Below are positions 30,409 to 41,722 of a stretch of 64,000 nt of DNA, piece after piece. Under the pieces are notes generated by a model. That model did not search any database, was not told the DNA's origin, and saw only the letters and a list, made by a program, of their open reading frames with translations. The stretch is from Leptodactylus fallax (lineage: Eukaryota; Chordata; Amphibia; Anura; Leptodactylidae). The stretch is from assembly GCA_947044405.1 (NCBI GenBank), contig CAMRHE010000156.1:3411001-3475000 (forward strand), in the 5' to 3' direction. A program made the translations under genes and the position numbers. Numbering within the stretch: the stretch's first letter is position 1; each line of letters begins with the position of its first letter.

Positions 30409-32044
30409 CAGTGGGTACAGAAAGTATTCAGACCCCTTTAAATTTTTCACTCTTTGTTTCATTGCAGCCATTTGCTAAAAGCAAAAAAGTTAATTTTTAT
30501 TTCTCATTAATGTACACTCAGCACCCCATCTTGACAGAAAAAAAACAGAAATGTAGATATTTTTGCAAATTTATTAAAAAAGAAAAACTGAAATATCACA
30601 TGGTCATAAGTATTCAGACCCTTTGCTCAGTATTGAGTAGAAGCACCCTTTTGAGCTTGTACAGCCATGAGTCTTCTTGGGAATGATGCAACAAGTTTTT
30701 CACATCTGGATTTGGGGATCCTCTGCCATTATTCCTTGCAGATCCTCTCCAGTTCCGTCAGGGTGGATGGTGAACGTTGGTGGACAGCCATTTTCAGGTC
30801 TCTCCAGAGATGCTCAATTGGGTTGAGATCAGGGCTCTGGCTGGGCCAGTCAAGAATGGTCACAGAGTTGCTCCGAAATCACTCCTTTGTTATTTTAGCT
30901 GTGTGCTTATGGTCATTGTCTTGTTGGAACCTTCGGCCCAGTCTGAGGTCCAGAGCACTCTGGAAGTGGTTTTCTTCCAGGATATCTCTGTACTTGGACG
31001 CATTCATCTTTTCTTCAATTGCAACCAGTCGTCCTGACCCTGCAGCTGAAAAATACCCCCATAGCATGATGCTGCCACCAAGTTTCACTGTTGGGATTGT
31101 ATTGGGCAGCTGATGAGCAGTGCCTGGTTTTCTCCACACATACTGCTTAGAATTAACGCCAAAAAGTTCAATCTTCGTCTCATCAGACCAGAGGATCTTG
31201 TTTCTCATAGTCTGGGAGTCCTTCATGTGTTTTTTGGCAAACTCTGTGCGGGCTTTCATATGTCTTGCACTGAGGAGAGTCTTCCTTTGGGCCAATCTGC
31301 CAAAAAGCCCTGAATGGTGGAGGGCTGCAGTGATAGTTGACTTTGTGGAATTTTCTTCCATCTCCCTACTGCATCTCTGGAGCTCAGCCACAGTGATCTT
31401 TGGGCTCTTCTTTACCTCTCTCACCAAGTCTCTTCTCCCACGATTGATCAGTTTGGCTGGATGGCCAGGTGTAGGAAGATTTCTGGTTGTCCCAAACTTC
31501 TTCCATTTAAGGATTATGGAGGTCACTGTGCTCTTAGGAACCTTGAGTGCTGGAGAAATTCTTTTGTAACCTTGGCCAGATCTGTGCCTTACCACAATTC
31601 TGTCTCTGAGCTCCTTGGGCAGTTGCTTTGACCTCATGATTCTCATTTGCTCTGACATGCACTGTGAGCTGTGAGGTCTTATCTAGACAGGTGTGTGCCT
31701 TTCATAATCAAGTCCAATCAGTTTAATTAAAAACAGCTGGACTCCAATGAAGGAGTAGAACCATGAACCATCTCAAGGAGGATCAGAAGGAAATGGACAG
31801 CATGTGAGTTAAATATGAGTGTCACAGCAAAGGGTCTGAATACTTATGACAATGTGATATTTCAGTTTTTTCACTTTTTTATAAATTTGCAAAATATCTA
31901 CATTTCTGTTGTTTTTCTGTCAAGATGGGGTGCTGAGTGTACATTAATGAGAAATAAAATGAACTTTTTTGCTATAAGCAAATGGCTGCAATGAAACAAA
32001 AAGCGAAAAATTTAAAGGGGTCTGAATACTTTCCGTACCCACTG
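30409..32044 (-). mobile_element. Tc1-like element B, copy 2, both ends present
   Basis: TA at 30407-30408 and 32045-32046 flanks inverted ends beginning CAGTGGGTACAGAAAG and continuing TATTCAGACCCC. Total length 1636 bp, normal for Tc1. The terminal repeats extend inward by about 200 bp each, as in IR/DR elements, with a second TATTCAGACCC copy near 30611 and 31850. It is the reference copy for the fragment at 4797-5854. Confidence 0.92.
30627..31658 (-). pseudogene. Tc1-like transposase, two stops (element B copy 2)
   Basis: A 344-codon frame from MSEQMRIMRSK (31658) to ASTQY with TGA at 30627-30629. It has the two-HTH DNA-binding region (KVPKSTVTSIILKWKK), a linker with GHPAKLINRGRR, WSDETKIELFGVN, QQDNDHKHTAK and [18 protein letters not shown], giving the D..D..E triad. 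Two nonsense codons break it: a TGA after AKITKE (Trp in relatives) and a TAA after LERICKE. A one-codon loss turns the usual HGGGS into LGGS, and PKH has become HKH. The first 259 codons form one clean frame. Confidence 0.92.
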
Positions 32045-32102
32045 TATGACCTAAAATCTACATCAAGGTATGGCCAGTTTCACATGTGCATAATACATTT
32101 AA

Positions 32103-32129
32103 TAATAATAATAATAATAATAATAATAC
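32103..32129. repeat. (AAT)n microsatellite
   Basis: About nine AAT units directly right of the Tc1 element. Confidence 0.9.
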
Positions 32130-32384
32130 ATTTGAACGCCTGTATTACAGCAGTAAGTTTAAGCCTGATTGTGGGTCACCAGAACTAATGGCATTATAGA
32201 TCCCTATGATCCTGTCAGTATGAGTTAAGGTCGAGGTTGAACCGGAACTTAGGGCTGAAATAGGGCCACACAAATACACAGGTGCAATATTATTTTCATG
32301 TGAAACTGGCCTATACATGAACACAAAGCTAGGAAAACATAGTGACATAGTCCAATGGCCAATCTCCTTTGAAAATAATTAAAG

Positions 32385-33055
32385 TGTAACTCCTTTTTTT
32401 TTTTTTTTTTTTTGCTATTTTGCCAGGGGTTGTTGGTGACCATTTTTGTAATTTAATTTATTATCCTATCTAACTTCCATTTTTATTATAAAACAGGCTG
32501 TAACATTCCACTTAGCAACCCTATAATTGAGCTATTACTAGGGAAAGTCCGTACACATTTGTATTGTAAATATGCAGATCTGAAGCAAAAGGGAGATGGT
32601 CACTTCAAATGGTTGTATCTCCGGTTTTAAACAACCTAGAAAAATGGTTCTGGTATCACAAGAAAGCTGAGAAAACTTTTATATGCTGGCAAGATTGAAG
32701 TACTACTTATAAGAGAACATGAGATTTTGCAAGTTAAAAACACAGTAGAGAATTTGAACTTGAAGCTTTTAGAATCTCACCTTTCTAGTGATACTAGAAC
32801 CGTTTTTCTGGAGATACAACTATTTGAAGTGACTGTCCTCCCTTTGGTAAATGCTTCAGATCTACATGCTGCATCGAGAACGGGTGTACAGAGTCTCCCT
32901 GACAGTGTTTATTTAGAGCATTGCTAATGGGAACTTTACAGCCTGGTTTCTATTAAAATGAAGTCTGAATAAAGTATATTACAAAAATGTTCACCACACA
33001 CCCCCTGACACAATAGCAAACAAAAAAAATAATAAAATGGGAGTTACATTTTACG
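32385..33055. repeat. MITE with AAAGTGTAACTCC inverted ends
   Basis: The left end AAAGTGTAACTCC is followed by TTGCCAGGGGTTGTTGG. The right end has the inverse order: GTTCACCACACACCCCCTGAC, then GGGAGTTACATTTT. Interior blocks also pair (GGTCACTTCAAATGGTTGTA against ACAACTATTTGAAGTGACTG). A related fragment is at 61155-61440. No coding content. Confidence 0.6.
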
Positions 33056-33099
33056 TATTGTTTTATTAGTTTTGACTTGGGCGACCCCTGAAGCACTTA

Positions 33100-34758
33100 C
33101 AGTCCCTGACAGAAGTTCTGTCGCTTATCCATGTTGTGGAATCAAAAGCTTATAACCTGACTTTAAATTCATCCATTGGTTTTAGAAATGACTCATATGA
33201 AAGCTGAAACCCTCCCAAATGATTTTTTGGTTAAGAAAATAAATTGGCTTCACTGCTGAAATATTCATCATTTAATGAACACAGAAAGGTCAGATTTTGG
33301 CAAGACAAAAGTTTTGTCGCCTTGTCATATAATGCACCCAATCCTAGTTTAAAGCCTCACCTATGCTCACTAATTGATCGGTTAATTAGTGGGTGTGTAT
33401 AAAAAGAACTCCAGCACCCCAGACCTTCACTTGAACTGCAACTTCACCTCTGACAACATGCCAAAAATCAACCCTGCGACCAAAGTCTTGATTATCAAGA
33501 GGCTGAAGACCAGATCCACTGCAGAGGTGGCTGGCACCTTTAATGTGTCTCTGCGTCAAGTACAAACAATTAAAAAAAGATTTGAACAGACTGGAGATGT
33601 TTTTGACAAGCCCAGGTCCGGCAGACGCCGCAAGACAACTGCTCAGGAGGAACATTTGTTGGTTAGAAAATCAAAAGCCAGCCCCTCTTCCACTGCAGCA
33701 GAGCTCCAACCAGGCCTGGTCACCTCAAGTCCCTGTGTCAACTAGAACAGTTTGTAGGATTCTGTCTCGAAATGGCCTCCATGGTCGAATCAGTGTCCAG
33801 AAGCCAGCACTAAACAAAGGGCAATTAAAAAAACGTGTGGCATTTGCCAAGGCCCACAGCCTGCTAAACGGATGGATGCTGGAATAGTGCAGAAGGTGGA
33901 TTTCTCAGATGAATCTTCAGTTGAATTACACCACAGCCGCCGCAAATACTGCAGGAGACCTACTGGAGCCCGTATGGATCCAAAATACACCCAGAAAACA
34001 GTTAAGTTTGGTGGTGGAAAGATCATGGTCTGGGGTTACATTCAGTATGGGGGTGTGCGAAACATTTGCAAGGTGGAAGGCAATATCAATAGCCTAAAAT
34101 ATCAAGAAGTATTAGCTTCCTCTTACATTCCCAATCATAAAAGGGGTCAAATTTTGCAGCAGGATGGTGCTCCATCTCATTCATCCATCTCTACATTAAA
34201 GTTCCTCAAGGCAAAGAAGATCAAGGTGCTCCAGGACTGGCCAGCCCAGTCACCAGACATGAACAACATTGAGCATGTTTGGGGTAGGATGAAAGAGGAA
34301 GCTTGGCAGACAAAACCAAAGACTCTTGATGAACTCTGGGAGGCATGTAAGACTGCATTCTTTGCTATTCCTGATGACTTCATCAATAAATTGTATGAAT
34401 CATTGTTGAAACGCATGGATGCAGTCCTTCAAGCTCATGGAAGTCACACAAAATATTAAATATGGCTCTAATAGCACCACAACTTCATTCACCATTGTTA
34501 TGAAACATATCTTTGTTTTTGAACAGAATTATTGGTTTGATTTTCACATTACTTTATGTGTGCAAAAAATCTGACCTTTCTGTGTTCATTAAATTATGAA
34601 TATTTCAGCAGTGAAGCCAAATTATTTTCTTAACCAAAAAATCATTTGGGAGGGTTTCAGCTTTCATATGAGTCATTTCTAAAACCAATGGATGAATTTA
34701 AAGTCAGGTTATAAGCTTTTGATTCCACAACATGGATAAGCGACAGAACTTCTGTCAG
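33100..34758 (+). mobile_element. Tc1-like element D with ~200-bp inverted repeats
   Basis: The left end starts CAGTCCCTGACAGAAGTTC after the TA at 33098-33099. The terminal repeat extends to about 33290 (ACAGAAAGGTCAGATTTTGG) and is matched in inverse from about 34568 to 34758. The outer eight or so bases on the right are altered (GTCAGTTTCAATA rather than GTCAGGGACTGTA), so the right tip is damaged. Confidence 0.88.
33458..34459 (+). pseudogene. Tc1-like transposase, two frameshifts (element D)
   Basis: The start is at 33458 (MPKINPATKVLIIKRLKTRS) with an HTH (TAEVAGTFNVSLRQVQTIKK) and PRSGRRRKTT linker. A frameshift near 33710 moves to the frame containing TRTVCRILSRNGLHGRIS. A second near 33872 leads into the catalytic part: VDFSDESSVELHH, FGGGKIMVWGYIQYGG, ILQQDGAPSHSS, and SPDMNNIEHVWGRMK, ending GSHTKY with TAA. 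The D, D and E residues are all kept. It differs from families A, B, C and F in having QQDGAPSH rather than QDNDPKH. Confidence 0.9.
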
Positions 34759-36725
34759 TTTCAATACAATAGGTGCCTTTTGCATGCATTAATAGTTGTG
34801 CAGTTGGAAATCTTTCTCATGCCACCACCATTCCTGTGCAAGTTTTGCTCTCTATCGTCAGATAGACAGTCCCAGATTATCTACCCCAGGTCAAGATAGT
34901 AGAGAGACTAATTAGAATATCTGGTGCTGAAACTAGCTGCACTGTTTGCTAGGAAAAGGTGGGGGCTAGAGAAAAGATTCCAACTGCACTGAAATCAGTG
35001 GAGAGGCACCTATTGAAGGAGGCAAAGAGTTGGAGTTTGTGAAGGTAGGGAAAGGTCCTTATTAAGTGTGAGCTACAGTATAAATTAATTAACTCAGACG
35101 CATGTAATTTAATACAACAAATGCAAGATGTTACTTGCTGCTTTCACTGTAACAATGGGCCACCCTAGTGACTGAGCCCCAATGCAGTTTTCACTAATGG
35201 GCTGTCCAATCTTTCATAAACTTTTCCAAATCTATTTTCACAAAATCTAGTGTATACCCCAGTTCAGTGTCCTGAATACATGCAGAATTTGCCCTTGAAA
35301 TCTTAATTTTCATTTACCTACTTGCTGGCACCTCTTTCTGTTGGGTGATGAGACAAATTCTGTACTGAACAGTATGCACAGCATTGCGAACAACAAAGAT
35401 TGTGGAAATTAATGTCTGTAGTTCTAAGAGGGATGCTAATGGTTAACATGTAATATTTTATATTGAATTATGGGAGAGAGGCACAGTAATATACAACTCC
35501 AAGACAATACAATAAATGCACAAAAAGTAGAGCTGGATAAATAATTACGTTTCTGAGAGAGGCAGAATAAACCTTAACTCCTGGCATTGTTATAATACCT
35601 TTTTATTTACATAGCACTTTGAATTGCAAGGACATTTTGACCTATGAGTTGTGATACAACTATTGTTAGGCATGACTATGGTAAGTCTTACTGAGACTTC
35701 TTAAGTTTCCATCATATGACTTGTTTTCATCTTAAGCAGATACAATATTTAAAAATTAGTAGATACAACATGCAGTATACATAGGTATTTTTAAAAGAAA
35801 TATAACACAATCCACGGTTTAAAAAACAAACAAACTAAAAAATCCCACACACAAGAGCTTCATTCATGATGTGTGGGTACACCCCGGGAAGCATTAACAA
35901 TGTGTGATAAAGATGCCATTAACAATTTCAGGCAGTTTATGAAAACACAGTTTAGCCTTCCGTGGGTGTAAAAATATGGAAATACTAGTGTGATTGTGGG
36001 GATTATCTAAAATAAATGAAAAGATAACTGGAAGTGCGGCCCATAGCAAGCAATCTGATTCTAGTTTTTTTTACATTTTGTTAGAAAACAGTGACTTTTA
36101 TCTATGCACCATTTTTGCTAAATCTCTGTAATTCATAACATGTAATTCATATTATATGCAAATAGATACTAATGTCACATAGAGTAAGAAGATTGCCTCC
36201 CGCATGATAAACAGTTGCCTGAGTCCTGCCAAGGTGGCGCAATTTAGTTGATTCTAGCAATAAAATAGTATGTAGAATCGTACATTATTTAGTAACTGTC
36301 ATAACACATGCAAAGAATACATTAATTAGGCATAGTCCTCTATACAGAATAATGCTAAAATCCTCATATACAGCACCATAAATCTGGGCAAATGCTGAAT
36401 TTTCAGTTTTTGCCTTGAGTTAATCTACAGCATAGCTTGCTTATCAATGGCTTACCTAAGGCCAAGTTTTCAGAATTAGCTCAATAACTCAATACAAGAG
36501 TAGGTCATGCAAACTAGTTCCACATATGGAAGGTCCTAAACACTGTACAGAGCTAAACAGAGCTAAATTATATACTGTTGTAGGCCCTGGTGTAAAGGAG
36601 TCTGACAATTATGTGCTTCCTCTTATCTTCACATACTAGTTTATGCTCTGTAGTATTCAATCACACCCCAGTTAGGTCTTTATGTGATATATATTTGTAG
36701 CTGGACAACGGAAGAAAGCACAACT

Positions 36726-36792
36726 GAAAAATGACCTAATAGAAGGCGAAAACTGACCTAATAGAAGGCAAAAACTGACCTAATAGAAGCCA
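36726..36792. repeat. 22-bp tandem repeat, three units
   Basis: ACTGACCTAATAGAAGGC and its close variant repeat three times with a 22-bp period. Confidence 0.85.
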
Positions 36793-37979
36793 TCTTATAC
36801 ATTTATGGCATATCCACAGGTCATAGCCACCTCAGGGGTATGCAGATATTAGGCATTTATGGCATCCTGACATTTTATATGCCGTCAATGTATCAGGTAG
36901 GAATACCCCTTTAAATCAAATTAAACAAAATACAAAGATAATTACGGAGAAAAACTGAAATGAAAAGGCCCGCACTTACTGGTATGGATGAAGTTAAAGC
37001 TGATTTTGAGGAATGAGGGACATACAGTATATGACCAGGCATATACTTCTAGTTTATAGTTGCCTTATCTCACGGATTCTATGGAACACTCCATTGATTT
37101 CGATTGTGATTTTTGCTAATGTGAAGCATGAGCACTGGTAACTAACATGAGCAAAAGGTTAAAAGCGATAACAAATGAGCTTATGATCTTATGTGATTGA
37201 TTTCCATGAATTTGTGTGTAATACTACGGAGATTTCAACAGTTACAGTGTAACACATGGCAAAAACTAGCTGAACATCCTAGTCCTCAAAGCCTAACTTA
37301 CCAAACTAATTTTAATATGTGTAAACTGAAGATCACCTGCCTAATGTCTTGGGATCACTCCCAAAGCTCCTGTATGAAGTTGTATAATCATGATTGGACA
37401 TGTGTTGGTGTTCATCCTTGGCAAGGGGACCAAAGAAAAAAGATGCAGGTCTTCAAAAGACGCACAAATAATGAAAAAAAAAATCTTTATTGAGCATATA
37501 TTGGAAATATTTTTAAAAACATTTAAAACAGACAAAGGAGCCCATGTTAGGATAGGGAAAATGAATTTGGGTCTATAATAATATATATCTGAATGTGCAC
37601 TGTTTGCTAGATAAAGTGTGAATATGGCTGCCCCTAAAGAGCTGTCCCTATAATATAATAGTGATTACAAATATGCCATCTGAAAAATATAAAAAGGGAA
37701 AAACAACAAGAAAAGAATATCATAATAAATACACATAAACAGTGCATGAAATAACCAGTATTGCTGAAGAAAAAAACCAGTATTGCTGAAAAAAAATTAA
37801 ATATATCAGCTGTGCAATAATAAAATACAAACAGTGAAAATGTATCTACCAAGGTGCATGTTATATATGCACGTTTAGAGTTACATAGCAACAGAGCAAA
37901 AAACAGAGCAATAAAAAGGACCCATTATAACACAAATGGTATTAGAACCTACCGATATGAGACTCCATGAACAGGGGGG

Positions 37980-38064
37980 CAGTGGTTCTAAGCCGTGGTG
38001 TGTACCCCAGGGGACAGCAGAGTGCACCCTCTGGGGTATGTGTACCTCAGGTTGAGAACCATTT
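37980..38064. mobile_element. Very short hAT-like derivative
   Basis: CAGTGGTTCTAAGCC at the left and AGGTTGAGAACCATT at the right resemble the CAGTGGTTCTCAACCTG ends of a widespread hAT family, only 85 bp apart. No clear target duplication; possibly two ends left after an internal deletion. Confidence 0.4.
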
Positions 38065-39073
38065 CTCTAGGACACATGCTATAGAACAAGGCTGCCACCT
38101 TATTCTGCATGTTCTATTAAGATATTACCATTTCCTCACCATTTCCTCTGTCTTGAGAGCACCAGAACTATGCCAGTCCAGAGTTGGTGTGCCATCAATA
38201 CAATAATTTGGTACTGCTTACGGTCATAGCTGCAATAAGCCATGAATTGCTGAATAAATGCAAATAGAGGGTATTTAGCAAGCATTCTAAATCATATAAG
38301 TGAAGAAAACAATATGCTATTAAAGCAATGTATGCAAAAGCTGAACTTTTACAGCTAGAAAACCTGATTTCATCAACACTGAGCTTTCGAGACCAGTGCC
38401 TTTCAAAACATAGCAGGAAATGAAGTAACAGATCAAGAGAATGTCTAGAATATCAGGGGTGAAAGTTAAATTTTACCATTAATGTTTCACATTAATCCAG
38501 AATAAATATAATTATTTTTGTGGTATGGTTTGATAAATGAAAAAAACACAAATCTGTGAAATATTGAAACAATTAAGAATAGTAAAGAAGCTGATCTTTA
38601 GACTGGGTCAAACCACACTGGCACATATTTAATATTGTGGTTACGACTAAACACTTGCATAAGCTTGGTGCATCTTGGTACATCTTTGAAAAGGGGACGT
38701 ATCTTAAATGCACCAAAATCCTCTAAAATTGTGTAGTAAAATTCTAACTCAAAGTAAATCAACTAAAATGTGGTACACACTTAGATTAGACAGTCTAAAG
38801 ATACACCATCCAGCATCAGCCACTTTGATCTGGTGCAATTTAAGACTGCCTGTCTAAGTTTACATTAAGTATTAGTAAATCTGGGCCTCTGTGCTCTGTC
38901 TCAGAGCTGAAATAGGTAGCAGGACTTTGACCCTTATTGGGGCCCAACAATCACAGCCTTATTGAAGTCACGGGAAACTGAAGAGGTAAAGGGTAGAGCA
39001 AACACAACAATGTGTAGAGCTGCACAGAACAATGTGTTTGATAAATATATTCTGCTCACCTTATGGAGTTGTA

Positions 39074-39101
39074 CTAGAAAGGGCTTGCTCCAAGCCCGAA
39101 A
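39074..39101 (+). ncRNA. Degenerate hammerhead-like motif
   Basis: CTAGAAA, then a perfect 7-bp hairpin GGGCTTG / CAAGCCC with loop CTC, then GAAA. The first block differs from the hammerhead core CTGATGA at several positions, so it would not be catalytic. The arrangement matches a decayed Penelope-type terminus. No Penelope coding sequence is nearby. Confidence 0.35.
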
Positions 39102-39749
39102 TGCGTTATCAGTAAAGAAGCTTGATACAACACCTTGTGATTTGGAATACTGTGGTAGCTCCTAACCAATAGTCTCATTTTCACTCATTTGAACCTGCAA
39201 TGCGTTATTGACAATACACTGGGGAGATTTAGTAGAACTAGGGCAAAGAAAAGTGAAGAAGGGCAAACAATCAAATTCGTTCTCCCATTTTTCAGAGTCT
39301 CTTTAGAAAATGAAAGCAGCAACCTAACTGATTTCTATGAAAAAGTACTCTACCATGCACTACACATAGAAGTCTCTGCTTAAACCAAATACTAAAACAT
39401 ATTCATTTTTTCTTGTTTCTGATTGTAGATTGTTTTATTCCATTTTCTGTACATGACTATGGGGTGGTATCTTGTCTGAGCTGCTGTTAACAACATTTAG
39501 AGGCATGCTTTACAGCAGCCACATGATCCATAGGTAGTAATTGTCTGGTAGTCTGGAGATAGTCTTGTTTGAGAATTAGTAATACTTCAGTTTGATCTCT
39601 TTTGCGCCAGAGTAGGATGTGTGTAATTTACTAAGATGCACATGCCTTTTAATACCGTAGCTTATGTGAATCTATTGCTAGGTGTATACCAGAAACTCAA
39701 ATATGCACCAGCTACAAAACTATATTATACATGACTATACTAATATAAT

Positions 39750-40080
39750 TTACACATGTAAATTATAGTAAACAAATGTAAAAATCCTTTAAAAATTCCA
39801 CCAATAAATGATTTTGGGTCACCTGAATCAAACAGTGTTTTTTTCTTGTGAACTTTTGGCTCCATAATTTTGTCAATATGGAAATGGACTACTTGGAGCA
39901 ATGAGGCTGTTGCCATTGTTCCAATAAGGTAAGTGGCAACTTCCTTGTTGCTCCAAAGAGCTCATTTACATATTGACAAAAATGGTGATATCCTGTCAAC
40001 ACAGTTTGATTCAGGTAACCTTAAGTTAAATATCTTCCAGACTGTGTTGATCAGGATTTGGCGACAGACTCCTTTTAACA
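39750..40080 (+). repeat. Dispersed repeat, copy 1
   Basis: Shares with 40215-40532, in the same order, GCTCCAAAGAGCTCATTT, CATATTGA plus AAAA, the block ATATC, and the end GGCGACAGACTCC. Divergence is moderate; the unit is about 320 bp and non-coding. Confidence 0.6.
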
Positions 40081-40214
40081 TAAAAACTAGAGTCAAACAG
40101 TAGGTCATTTTCAGATGACAAATTCGCTTCAAATGCATACAACAAAGCAATCCAAAACCAAACCACATTTAAGCTTCTAGACTATCATAATCCTATACAG
40201 ACCTTTAGAACTTT

Positions 40215-40532
40215 GCCTAAATAAGGAGCACCTATTGTATGTTCACAAAATTAGCTTAAGATAGCTTAGGATCACCAGAATGTTACTGTGTTTTCCCAGG
40301 GTGACTCAGTGCCTCACTGTGATTGTAAATATACAAATGAGCTCTTTGGAGCAACTGCCATTGCCCCAAAGTGGTGACAACACTCTCATTGCTCCAAAGA
40401 GCTTATTTGCATATTGAGAAAAACAGTAATATCTCTGCAATAGAGGGGGAAATACCATTTGGTCCAAGTGATCCTAACCTACCTATCGGGCCTGTGTTTA
40501 TATTCTGGGTTCTGGTGACAGATTCCCTTTAA
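40215..40532 (+). repeat. Dispersed repeat, copy 2
   Basis: Second direct copy, ending GGTGACAGATTCCCTTTAA. It keeps an extra internal GAGCTCTTTGGAGCAA segment that can pair with the later TTGCTCCAAAGAGC, a short hairpin. Confidence 0.6.
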
Positions 40533-41645
40533 GTTTTCCACCACTTTTTCTGACACTTACACATTTTCCATAAGGCAACTTACACATAGAAATTATTTAG
40601 CATCAGTATTTGTATGACTAAACCAGGAGTGGAGGCTAAATAGATAACAAGTAATATTGGATAATTAACTTCTGCTATATTTTGGGCCTTACCCTGTTTT
40701 TGGTTTACAAAATACTGACTTATGAAAGTGCCGTAAAGTGACTGCGTCACTACGAAAATGCCTGTTATCTGCATCATATTATAGAGCAGGAGGAGCTGAG
40801 CAGATTGATGTATAGATTGGTGGGAAAAGATTCAGTATAACTTTATTTAATTTATATCTTTGTGCTTTCTATGCCTAGAAGGCGTCATCTGTGGTCATGG
40901 TGGTGGTCCTATCAGTGACTGCCAGCTCTGTCTGTAAGAACAATCATGGAGGGGATGCTGCCAATCATTGACAGGACTGCCCCCATGGCTAGGTGACTCC
41001 TTCTAAGCATCAAAAGACAAAAGATATACATGAAAAAAATATTATACTGAAACTTTTCCCACAAAACTGTACATCTATCTGCTCAGCTACTCCTTCTTTT
41101 TAACATTCAGCTTTGTTGCATTTTAGACCGCATTTTAATGGTGACAGGTACGCTTTAAGTGCCAGAGGAAAAGGGGAATGACTTACAAGTAACATATTGT
41201 ATTACTTATGCTGTATTACTTATACATACTGTGTTACTAGCTCTCTTCATCGACATGCACAAAAACTCCATACTTTTTAAATGGATAACACACTGACCCA
41301 TTAATTTCCATTGCCTCATACACAACACGTGTGGTCCGGGCTCCTTCATTCAAATGTATGGGTCCATTGAAAACACAGACGGCACATCCATGCTATCTGT
41401 GTGCTGACTGTTTAGGTTCTGTAGGCCCAAGAGTGGTCATGTGCATGTGGCCTAAATATTCATAATGAAGTAAGCTTGCAGTGTATATGTTAAACGTATC
41501 CATAAGGCTCCATTCACTCAATGGAGGCCAAGTATCCTTTTGACCTATTTTGGCATAGCTATTTCTTAACGTGCAACAAAAAATAGGCGGCACCCCAAAA
41601 AGATAAAGCGACAAAAAGTAAGGGTATTTTATTGCCCCATACAAG

Positions 41646-41722
41646 CAATGTTTCAGCCCAACTTACTTGAGCCTTTTTCAAGCCGCTTGAAAAAGGCTCA
41701 AGTTAGTTGGGCTGAAACGTTG
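41646..41722. repeat. 37-bp head-to-head palindrome, Penelope-end-like
   Basis: The left arm CAATGTTTCAGCCCAACTTA and onward to TTTTTCAAG is the near-exact inverse of the right arm CTTGAAAAAGGCTCAAG to GGGCTGAAACGTTG, with a 3-base spacer. The GGCTC...GGGCTGAAACG order resembles the stem II and GAAA part of hammerhead-like Penelope termini. An inverted pair of such ends without a body suggests a relic. Confidence 0.5.

Larger units (their letters stand above)
34760..39740. other. Long non-coding stretch, no gene seen
   Basis: About 5 kb of AT-rich sequence without recognisable exons, RNA genes or intact mobile elements. It contains the small features listed separately (tandem repeat at 36726, short hAT-like sequence at 37980, hammerhead-like relic at 39074). 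It could be intronic or intergenic. Confidence 0.5.
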
